From positions 1-19,478 of the forward strand of contig JAEYQK010000001.1 of the NCBI GenBank assembly GCA_023410055.1: 19,478 nt of DNA. The letters run 5' to 3'. A model generated the notes under the pieces. That model searched no databases, had not been told where the DNA came from, and worked only from the letters and a program-made list of their open reading frames with translations. A program made the translations under genes and the position numbers. The stretch comes from Acidobacteriota bacterium. GTDB lineage: Bacteria > Acidobacteriota > Terriglobia > Terriglobales > Acidobacteriaceae. Below, one piece after another: positions 13,219-19,478 of the stretch (the first letter of the stretch is position 1; the number at the start of each line of letters is the position of its first letter).

Positions 13219-14463
13219 TTACATCAACTTTTTTCGAATCATGTCCAATGCCTGTTGGGATGCCCAGAGTCGAATACGGTCACGATCTCCGGGGAATTTG
13301 CGCTCGACTACGTCCGTCGTAACGCCGTCGTGGATCGCGCAATACACGAGCCCGACAGGCTTTTCTTCTGATCCGCCATTGGGACCGGCGATTCCGGTAA
13401 TCGCGACTCCCAACGTTGCACTACATTCTTCGCGGATTCCTTCCGCCATGGCGCAAGCCACTTCGCGGCTCACGGCCCCGTGTGCCTGAATCATGAGTGG
13501 TGGGACGTTCACAAACAGCGTTTTAAGATCGTTGGAGTAGCTGATCACGCCGCCGAGGAAGTACCTCGAACTGCCGCTGACGGAACTGATGCGCTGGCCC
13601 AATAATCCGCCGGTGCACGATTCAGCTACAGCAATGGAAGCCCCGCGCATCTGGAGGAAATAGCCGACGATCTGCTCGAGCGATTCTCCCTGACTGGAGT
13701 AGACGGAATCCTCGAGTGCGTCTTCGAGTTCGCCTGCAAGCTTGTCTACTCGCGCGCGAACGGCTTCTTCATCTTCACCGCGAGCTCGCAGGTGTAGCTC
13801 AACATCTCCCGCTCCGGCCAGAATCGTCGTCTGCACATCCGGGTACTGCTTGTAAATCGGCGCGACTCGCGCGTCGCATTGGGACTCGGGCACCATGGCG
13901 ATCTTAAGCGTGCGCGTCGCAATGTGCGCAATCGGCAGAGTCTTTCGCAGACGCTCGATGCAGTGCTCTTCAAACAGAGCTTTCATCTCCCACGGAGGAC
14001 CCGGCAACAGAATGATTATTCTCTGCTTCCCGTCCTGACTCGCTTCGATCCACTGCCCGGGTGCGGTGCCTTTGGGATTGGGCAGAACGGTGGCTCCAGC
14101 AACCACGTCGGCTTGACGCGCATTGTTATCCGGCATCGTCATGCGGCGCTCGGCGAACCGCTTGTAGAGGCGAGTGAGGATTTCAGTGTCGCGTTTGAGT
14201 TCGCGGTCCAGCGCAGCAGCAACGGCCTCGCGCGTAAGATCGTCTTCCGTCGGTCCCAGACCGCCCGTTATGATCACCAGATCGACGCGCTGAAGTGCTA
14301 TCCGCACGCCCAGTGTCAGATTCTCCAGGCTATCTCCAATGATCTCCTTGAACGTCACCTCGACGCCAAGCTGGTTGAGTTGGTCGGTGAGCCAGAGAGA
14401 ATTTGTGTCCTGGCGATAGGGCGTAAGAAGTTCAGAACCGATCGCGATGATTTCTGCGTTCAC
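13219..14463 (-). CDS. cinA: CinA family NMN amidohydrolase / competence-damage protein
   Basis: A 414-residue two-domain CinA. The N-terminal MoCF-like domain (about 1-170) opens NAEIIAIGSELLTPYRQDTNS and carries ITGGLGPTEDDLT, typical of CinA/COG1058 ADP-ribose pyrophosphatase-type domains. The C-terminal CinA_C domain (about 255-414) has AVAESCTGGLLG and VAITGIAGPNGG, the nicotinamide mononucleotide deamidase (PncC) signature used in NAD salvage. The GTG at 14463 is chosen because the family starts exactly at NAEIIAIGSELL; the open frame continues to 14619 but would overlap the NHL gene with residues of no family likeness. No Shine-Dalgarno sequence is visible. It is the last gene of the minus-strand block, 55 bases after the NHL gene. 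Confidence 0.95.
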   Translation of the reverse strand: MNAEIIAIGSELLTPYRQDTNSLWLTDQLNQLGVEVTFKEIIGDSLENLTLGVRIALQRVDLVIITGGLGPTEDDLTREAVAAALDRELKRDTEILTRLYKRFAERRMTMPDNNARQADVVAGATVLPNPKGTAPGQWIEASQDGKQRIIILLPGPPWEMKALFEEHCIERLRKTLPIAHIATRTLKIAMVPESQCDARVAPIYKQYPDVQTTILAGAGDVELHLRARGEDEEAVRARVDKLAGELEDALEDSVYSSQGESLEQIVGYFLQMRGASIAVAESCTGGLLGQRISSVSGSSRYFLGGVISYSNDLKTLFVNVPPLMIQAHGAVSREVACAMAEGIREECSATLGVAITGIAGPNGGSEEKPVGLVYCAIHDGVTTDVVERKFPGDRDRIRLWASQQALDMIRKKLM

Positions 14464-14518
14464 GGTGTTCAGTGTAAAGGAAAGTTGCCAAATCGTGGAT
14501 GGAGATGTTGTGGGAGCA

Positions 14519-15553
14519 TCAGAGCAGCGGCATTCCTTCGATATCCCACGCGAGGTAATGCACAGCGCTAGTAGTTGCCAGAACTGCCGCCCCTCCAGGC
14601 GCGAACGCCAGGCCGACAAGGTTCTGGCCAGACACGACCAGTGACGGTTCCGCGTTCGGCGTGAGGCGCACGATGCCTCGTTTCCCGGCTAATGACGCGG
14701 CCACATAGAGGTTGCCGTCCACGTCAAACGCCATGCCCTGAGGGCGCCCCAGTCCGCGGTAGAACACCGAGATCGCTCCGTGTGGATCGATTTTGTACAC
14801 GCAATCGAAGCTCGAGGTTGTCGGTCCGGTGACGAACAAATCGCCCTCAGGACCGAAAGCAAGATGGTAAGCCGAAATACTCGCTTCGAGAGTCGCAAAA
14901 ACGAAAATCTGCCGGTCGCGAGCAATCTTAAATATCGTGCCGCTGCGATCACCAACGTACAGATTCTCTTCGCGATCAAACGCAATGCCTGTGGCGACAC
15001 CCATCCCCTGTGCGTACGCGGACATGGAGCCGCTCGGAGAAACGCGATAAACCGTTCCGTCGTATCGCGACGAGACATACATCTGGCCTTCGCGATCGAA
15101 TGCCAGTGCAGTCGCATTCATCATTTCGGCCACGAAAGGACTCACGGCGTAATTTGTGTCGATCTTGTAGATCGCTATCGGGACTTTCTGGCCGCGGGGG
15201 CCGGAGAAAGTAACGAAGACATTGCCCTCGTCGTCGATCGCGGGATTTGCCACCGGATGGAGATTCTCCGCGATCGGGACTGCAACCTTGACTTCCAATC
15301 CGTTGCTCGAATGCCCGTTCGTCGCTACCGTGACTGGGCCTGTGGTAGCGCCTTCAGGCACACGCGCGATTACGAAGTCGTCAGAACTGACGACCAATGA
15401 ACCTTCTACTTCGCCGAACCGTATGTTCGGTCTCCGGAGTTCCGCCGGTCGCAAGGAGTGGCCGACAACGCGAATCTCCCCTCCAGGCAGCGCGGCAGAT
15501 GGTTCGACTGACGAGATTTGCGGCATTCCGTTTACGTTCTTTTTCCCGGGCAT
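14519..15553 (-). CDS. IPT/TIG plus NHL/SMP-30-like beta-propeller protein
   Basis: A 344-residue protein of two parts. Residues 11-92 look like an IPT/TIG immunoglobulin-like domain (PQISSVEPSAALPGGEIRVVG, then NIRFGEVEG and VPEGATTGPVTVATNG). Residues 97-344 contain six similar blades of the NHL/SMP-30 type: AIDDEGNVFV, AFDREGQMYV, AFDREENLYV, AFGPEGDLFV, AFDVDGNLYV and AFAPGGAAVL. There is no signal peptide, which is unusual since many such acidobacterial proteins are secreted; an in-frame ATG at codon 10 is an alternative start. No catalytic acidic triad of a gluconolactonase is obvious, so a binding role is as likely as an enzymatic one. It sits 4 bases after pgpA and 55 before cinA, which suggests co-transcription with both. 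Confidence 0.88.
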   Translation of the reverse strand: MPGKKNVNGMPQISSVEPSAALPGGEIRVVGHSLRPAELRRPNIRFGEVEGSLVVSSDDFVIARVPEGATTGPVTVATNGHSSNGLEVKVAVPIAENLHPVANPAIDDEGNVFVTFSGPRGQKVPIAIYKIDTNYAVSPFVAEMMNATALAFDREGQMYVSSRYDGTVYRVSPSGSMSAYAQGMGVATGIAFDREENLYVGDRSGTIFKIARDRQIFVFATLEASISAYHLAFGPEGDLFVTGPTTSSFDCVYKIDPHGAISVFYRGLGRPQGMAFDVDGNLYVAASLAGKRGIVRLTPNAEPSLVVSGQNLVGLAFAPGGAAVLATTSAVHYLAWDIEGMPLL

Positions 15554-15557
15554 AGGC

Positions 15558-16085
15558 CTATTTCAATACATGGAAGTACATCAAAACCTGCATAACAGCC
15601 AGCGCGTAAAGACCAGCGCCAACGTCATCGAGCATAATTCCGCTTCCTTCCGGCAGATTCTCAAGTCGCCGGATCGGAAACGGCTTTGTTATGTCGAACA
15701 CGCGGAATAGCAGGAGTCCTACGATAAGTGAGGACCAGTGCAACGGTGCCCCGATTAACGTGATCAACTGACCCGCTACCTCATCGACGACTACATGCGA
15801 CGGATCCTTCCCCGACTCACGCTCGACTCTCGTTGCTGCCGGAATGCCAATTGCCGTTACGGCAGCCGCAGCTGCAATCAGCGACACTGTCTGCCAGCGC
15901 GGTTCGATCATCCCGCCAAATATGCGCCAAAGCAGCATGGCAGCAACCGAGCCCCAGGTTCCGGGGCCAGGCTTCAGGCGTCCCACGTAGAAAAAAGTAC
16001 CCGTGAGCATTGCCCAGAGCGGTGCCTTAGGCTTCACAGTCGCGACTGCGTTATCATCCACGGGAACTGTTGAGGTTTCGTTCAT
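15558..16085 (-). CDS. pgpA: Phosphatidylglycerophosphatase A
   Basis: It removes the phosphate from phosphatidylglycerophosphate to give phosphatidylglycerol at the inner membrane. The 175 residues match the PgpA family in order: FFYVGRLKPGPGTWGS (31-46), KDPSHVVVDEVAGQLI with Asp 101/Glu 102, a hydrophobic helix, FDITKPFPIRRLE (130-142), and GIMLDDVGAGLYA with Asp 153/154, which would bind Mg2+. Hydrophobic segments at about 45-58, 66-82, 117-130 and 156-172 fit membrane embedding. The first 20 residues are a variable polar tail. The start overlaps the stop of the upstream zinc-protein gene by 4 bp (ATGA), a sign of translational coupling. A pgpA-cinA association is common in bacteria; here an NHL gene separates them. 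Confidence 0.95.
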   Translation of the reverse strand: MNETSTVPVDDNAVATVKPKAPLWAMLTGTFFYVGRLKPGPGTWGSVAAMLLWRIFGGMIEPRWQTVSLIAAAAAVTAIGIPAATRVERESGKDPSHVVVDEVAGQLITLIGAPLHWSSLIVGLLLFRVFDITKPFPIRRLENLPEGSGIMLDDVGAGLYALAVMQVLMYFHVLK

Positions 16086-16336
16086 TGCACGTCCTTGCGT
16101 GGAATCGGATGCTGCTGCTCTGGTCCGCGTTCCGATTTGGACCCCTGGTACCCAATCGCATCAAGATCGTCAGGATCCGTGATTGGGGTAGAAATCACAT
16201 AGCCGCCGCTAGCCCACTTGCCGAGATCGATCACGCGACAGCGTTCACTACAAAAAGGGAACTCCGGTTCGGAACGCAGAACAATCGTCCTGCATGTCGG
16301 ACATCGAAGACTCGCGCCTTGTTTCCTTCTCGCCAC
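16082..16336 (-). CDS. yacG: YacG-like zinc-ribbon protein
   Basis: A small protein with the YacG pattern: CPTCRTIV, then FPFCSERCRVIDLGKWASGGYVISTP. The four zinc-binding cysteines are 12, 15, 29 and 33 counted from the GTG at 16336, which gives 84 residues, nearer the 60-80 usual for the family. YacG of E. coli binds GyrB and inhibits DNA gyrase; that role is known for the family and is not tested by this sequence. The open frame continues to a TTG at 16399 (105 residues), and the extra 21 residues are unlike the family; neither start has a good Shine-Dalgarno sequence, so the start is uncertain. The C-terminal tail (about 25 residues, charged) is longer than usual. It overlaps pgpA by 4 bp and follows rimO. 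Confidence 0.8.
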   Translation of the reverse strand: MARRKQGASLRCPTCRTIVLRSEPEFPFCSERCRVIDLGKWASGGYVISTPITDPDDLDAIGYQGSKSERGPEQQHPIPRKDVQ

Positions 16337-16458
16337 CTTAACACCAACATCAATAATGGATGCAGCAAGATGCGTGCGCGCTCTAATTCGGCTTCGCAAC
16401 CTTGCCAGTAATGATTTTACAATTTCGCGCGCGATTGGGGGTGCCGCTTTGGCGGTGG

Positions 16459-17931
16459 TCAGAGAAGACGCGCAACGAGGTCATAATCGTGAGCCTCGAC
16501 GATCTCGCAGCGATGGAACTCACCGTCGTGAACTTCGGCACGGTCGCCGAAATCATTGATGAAGAGCTTGCCGTCGATTTCGGGTGCGTGCATTTTGGTG
16601 CGACCTTCCCAGAGTAGCTCCGTCTCTGCTGACGGTCCTTCGAGGAGAACATCAAACTCGCGGCCCAACAACGTCTTCTTCGCTCGTTTACTGATTTGCT
16701 TCTGTATCTGCATCAGGCGCTTGCGGCGGCGCTCAATCTCGCGCGGATCAACCTTGTCGCCCAGAGCGAATGCCTTCGCACCTTCCTCGTCGGAGTAGCC
16801 AAAAACGCCCATCCAATCGAACTTCGCCTCGCGAACGAATTGGCAGAGTTCTTCGAAGTCCGCTTCGGTTTCTCCTGGAAAACCTACTATGAACGATGTT
16901 CGCAGCGTGAGATCAGGGACTGTCTGCCGCATCTTCTCGATCGACCTGAGATATATCTCAGCACTGCCGCCGCGCTTCATGCGTTTCAAAACGTCAGCCG
17001 ACGCATGCTGCAGAGGTACGTCGATATACGAGCAGAGCTTCTCGTGCTTTGCGATCGTTTCCAGCAGCTTCCCCGTGATCTTGTTCGGATACGCATACAG
17101 GAATCGCACCCAACGCAGTTCTTCTACTCTGGCGAGTTTGTCCAGCAACAGGGCGAGGCCATCTTTGATCCCGAGATCCTCGCCATAGCATGTCGTGTCC
17201 TGTCCAATCAGGGTGATCTCACGTACGCCACTTCTCGCAAGCCGCTCCGCCTCGGCAACAACGGATTCCACTCGCCGTGAACGGAACTTTCCACGCAATT
17301 GCGGAATGATGCAGAAGGCGCAGGGATGATCGCAGCCTTCAGCGATCTTGATATAGGCCGAAGCCTTGGGAGTCGCAAGCAGTCGGGGCGTGTTCTCGTC
17401 GTAGAGGTAATTAGGAAGGCTCGCAACCGCGCCGTCCCATTCGTCTCGCGAGAAGCGGCCTTGCTTTTCGCGGGCGTCACCTTCCGGACGCGAATTCAAG
17501 ATCGTGAATGGCGAGTTCTGGGCGGGCTCCGGCGCAATACCCGCAGCGGCGAGAATATCATCCAGCTCTCCCGTGCCCACCACCGCGTCAACTTCCGGAA
17601 TGTTCGTCTGGATTTCGTTGCGATACCGTTCAACCAGACACCCAGCAACGATCAACTTCTTGGCGCGCCCGGAGGTCTTGTGCTGCGCCATTTCAAGGAT
17701 CGCGTCGACGGACTCCTGCTTCGCCGTATCAATGAAAGAGCAGGTATTCACCACGATCACGTCGGCATCCTCGGCACGAGGAGTGATCTGCGCCCCGGCA
17801 CCCGACAGCATACCCATCATGACCTCGCTATCAACAAGGTTCTTAGGGCATCCGAGCGAGACAAATCCGACTCGGACAGGTGCGGTGTTGTTTGTCGCGG
17901 AATCAGTTGAAACGGGCTTCTTCGATGGCAT
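16459..17931 (-). CDS. rimO: Ribosomal protein uS12 methylthiotransferase
   Basis: Radical SAM enzyme that adds a methylthio group to the conserved aspartate of ribosomal protein uS12. The N-terminal MTTase domain opens VGFVSLGCPKNLVDSE and holds cluster ligands Cys 28, 64 and 98. The radical SAM motif is CDHPCAFC with Cys 200, 204 and 207. RTSFIVGFPGETEADF lies late in the SAM barrel, and a TRAM domain ends the protein (about 420-490). GCPKNLVDSE and IIPQLRGKFRSR favour RimO over MiaB. At 490 residues it is about 50 longer than the E. coli protein. Part of the excess is a polar insertion at about 135-175 between the MTTase and SAM domains, and part is the 19-residue N-terminal tail. It starts 35 bases after the transglutaminase gene; a TAAAAT box lies 12-17 bases before the ATG. 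Confidence 0.96.
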   Translation of the reverse strand: MPSKKPVSTDSATNNTAPVRVGFVSLGCPKNLVDSEVMMGMLSGAGAQITPRAEDADVIVVNTCSFIDTAKQESVDAILEMAQHKTSGRAKKLIVAGCLVERYRNEIQTNIPEVDAVVGTGELDDILAAAGIAPEPAQNSPFTILNSRPEGDAREKQGRFSRDEWDGAVASLPNYLYDENTPRLLATPKASAYIKIAEGCDHPCAFCIIPQLRGKFRSRRVESVVAEAERLARSGVREITLIGQDTTCYGEDLGIKDGLALLLDKLARVEELRWVRFLYAYPNKITGKLLETIAKHEKLCSYIDVPLQHASADVLKRMKRGGSAEIYLRSIEKMRQTVPDLTLRTSFIVGFPGETEADFEELCQFVREAKFDWMGVFGYSDEEGAKAFALGDKVDPREIERRRKRLMQIQKQISKRAKKTLLGREFDVLLEGPSAETELLWEGRTKMHAPEIDGKLFINDFGDRAEVHDGEFHRCEIVEAHDYDLVARLL

Positions 17932-17966
17932 GCAATAACTCGATTTTAACAGAGAATGGAGCTACT

Positions 17967-19478
17967 TCATTTCCGGCCAGCGGTCAGCCGGACCGCTTCG
18001 AAAAGAGACGGAAGACGCTGCGCGTCGACGGCGGAATCGGCGAATCTTGCCCGCTCGTAGTGGGCGGTAAACAGAGCGACGCTGGAGTGCAGCACAGGAT
18101 CGTTGATCGTCGAAGTGAACTCCTCGGGTGTCTGCGTGGCGAGCTTCTTCATCCCCTTCTTCTGAAGCAGCTTTAGCATTTGCGCGTACCACAACGTCGC
18201 AGCGGTCTCTGGCGCCTTCGCAGGATTTCGGCGAAGCCGTAATTCACGTAGTGCCCTCAGTGCCCGTCGCAGGTTCAGCAGCAGGAGTAATAGTCCAGCT
18301 ATCGCCGCAGATACGTACATGAGCCGGGTCGGGTTCTGTCGGACGCGATCTCGGGCGTCAAGTCCTCGCAGAATTAGCTTTACGTAGTTGGATCTGAACC
18401 ACATGCGCGCTCGTTCGACACCGGTTGTGGTCCGGCTCATACCCATGTTTCCCAGCGTGCGCTGATGACCCACGTCGTAGTTGATGATCCACTCGCGCCA
18501 GAAATCGCGCATCGCATCGAGGTACATAGCAAACTGGCTATGTTCAACAGCGGACGGGGCTGTGCCTGCCGGGGTAGGATCAAATGCTACCCAGCCTTCT
18601 CCAGGGAAGTACACTTCCACCCAGGAGTGAGCGTCGCGAGCACGAATGATGTACTTGCCACTGACAGCGTTGAACTCACCACCACGGAAGCCGTTCACAA
18701 TACGAGAAGGGATTCCGATGGACCGCAGCATGACTGCCATTGCGGAGGCAAAGTACTCGCAATGTCCCGCTTTGCGTTCGAACAGAAACTGCGCGATTGG
18801 GTCTTTGGGCGGAGTCGAGGGAAGTTGCAGGGTGTAAGCAAAATTCGTTTGGAGATACCGCTCTATTTCGGTCGCCTTGTCATACGGGTTCTTTGACGCA
18901 CCCGTAACCTGCTGCGCTAATTGCCGAACTCTCGGATCGAACGTTCCTTCCGGTACCTTGGTATACCTTTCTTTTATCCCAGCAGGATAGTAGTCGGCAG
19001 AAGACCGCAACCGTTCGGGACTGGGGAGTGCGAGGTTGGATGTCGCCTCATATACCTCGATCAAGCGGCGGGAATCCGCGTTGTAGACGGCATCTGAATC
19101 GTCTAGCTCCAGTGCACGATAAATTCCAGCTAGAGAACGTGCCTTGGGAGCAAGGAAGAATACGTTAGTGCCGAGAGGTTCCATGACCACCCGGTACTCA
19201 ATCACGTTTGATTCGCGAGGGCTCGGCGCCGCGCAGGCGAAACCATTGTGCGTGTTGTCTCTGGAGCTGACGTTGAAGCAGCCTGTCAACTCGGCTCGGA
19301 TCTTGCTTCGCTGCGAGTCATTTGACCACTGCTGCCCATCGAAATTTGCCAGGGCTACGCCTCGCCACCTCAGATCGTGGCTACCTGTGTTGTCTCCATC
19401 GATCTGTATGTGCATGGCCACGGCGTCTGACTGCTGGATCTCTCCGATCTGGCCGAAACTGACGTTATCTGTAAAGCC
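17967..19478 (-). CDS. TgpA-like transglutaminase-fold membrane protein, 5' end outside window
   Basis: The frame is open to the right-hand edge, reading GFTDNVSFGQIGEIQQSDAV before the first in-window GTG (19421). It is therefore the C-terminal part (503 codons) of a longer protein, and the start is off the window. The pattern is that of DUF3488/TgpA proteins: an N-terminal membrane part (missing here), a periplasmic transglutaminase core, one late membrane helix and a cytoplasmic DUF4129 tail. Counting from the GTG, the core has GHCEYFASAMAVMLRSIGIP with Cys 221, DAHSWVEVYF with His 265 and AFDPTP with Asp 281, so the Cys-His-Asp triad is intact. The late helix is near 365-385 and is followed by basic residues. 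The DUF4129-like tail carries MLKLLQKKGMKK. The substrate is unknown. It leads the minus-strand block into rimO. Confidence 0.92.
   Translation of the reverse strand, partial: GFTDNVSFGQIGEIQQSDAVAMHIQIDGDNTGSHDLRWRGVALANFDGQQWSNDSQRSKIRAELTGCFNVSSRDNTHNGFACAAPSPRESNVIEYRVVMEPLGTNVFFLAPKARSLAGIYRALELDDSDAVYNADSRRLIEVYEATSNLALPSPERLRSSADYYPAGIKERYTKVPEGTFDPRVRQLAQQVTGASKNPYDKATEIERYLQTNFAYTLQLPSTPPKDPIAQFLFERKAGHCEYFASAMAVMLRSIGIPSRIVNGFRGGEFNAVSGKYIIRARDAHSWVEVYFPGEGWVAFDPTPAGTAPSAVEHSQFAMYLDAMRDFWREWIINYDVGHQRTLGNMGMSRTTTGVERARMWFRSNYVKLILRGLDARDRVRQNPTRLMYVSAAIAGLLLLLLNLRRALRALRELRLRRNPAKAPETAATLWYAQMLKLLQKKGMKKLATQTPEEFTSTINDPVLHSSVALFTAHYERARFADSAVDAQRLPSLFEAVRLTAGRK

Noticed and set aside
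14464..14619. Longer N terminus of CinA
   Set aside because: The extra 52 residues overlap the NHL gene and are unlike CinA. The family starts at NAEIIAIGSELL, matching the GTG at 14463.

Overview
The window looks like chromosomal DNA of an Acidobacteria-type bacterium (Koribacter/Terriglobia-like). This is an inference from protein resemblance, the high-GC housekeeping genes, and intergenic spaces filled with short modular repeats (GTCATCCTGAG hairpins, GTACCGAGTACC units, GATCACCCG runs, GGGTGCCGCACCC hairpins). No rRNA, tRNA, CRISPR array or recognisable transposase was seen.

Left part (1-5.9 kb). A small membrane-anchored hypothetical (203-856, +) converges on a DUF4242-type small protein (943-1239, -). 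Then leuS (1443-4031, +), a multi-pass membrane protein (4107-5021, +) and a GHSLGG alpha/beta hydrolase (5058-5879, +) follow on one strand. The stop codon of the hydrolase lies inside a dispersed repeat.

Middle part (5.87-9.10 kb). This is the accessory segment and the most interesting part of the window. Two genes overlap by 4 bp: an ABC/AAA_15-like ATPase (6510-7616, +) and a TOPRIM-like, DUF4435-type protein (7613-8539, +). This is the architecture of PARIS (AriA-AriB) anti-phage systems. The pair is visibly more A+T-rich than its neighbours. It sits at the centre of three nested inverted-repeat pairs: A 5869-5948/9019-9098, C 6115-6202/8739-8826 and D 6366-6400/8598-8633. Each pair is about 89% identical between its arms by hand alignment. 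About 630 bp on the left and 570 bp on the right have no convincing gene and consist of these repeats.

Right part (9.1-19.5 kb). zwf (glucose-6-phosphate dehydrogenase, -) and a GH57 glycoside hydrolase (+) diverge from a short spacer, which suggests linked sugar/alpha-glucan metabolism. GH57 converges on a minus-strand block that reads TgpA-like transglutaminase (5' end outside the window) -> rimO -> yacG-like zinc protein -> pgpA -> IPT/TIG-NHL propeller -> cinA. Spacing in this block is tight (35 bp, a 4-bp overlap, a 4-bp gap, a 55-bp gap), so it is probably one operon or two overlapping ones joining ribosome modification, phospholipid synthesis and NMN salvage.

The defence-like pair therefore interrupts an otherwise housekeeping neighbourhood between two convergent genes. 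Function is assigned from motifs and gene order only; no database search was possible.
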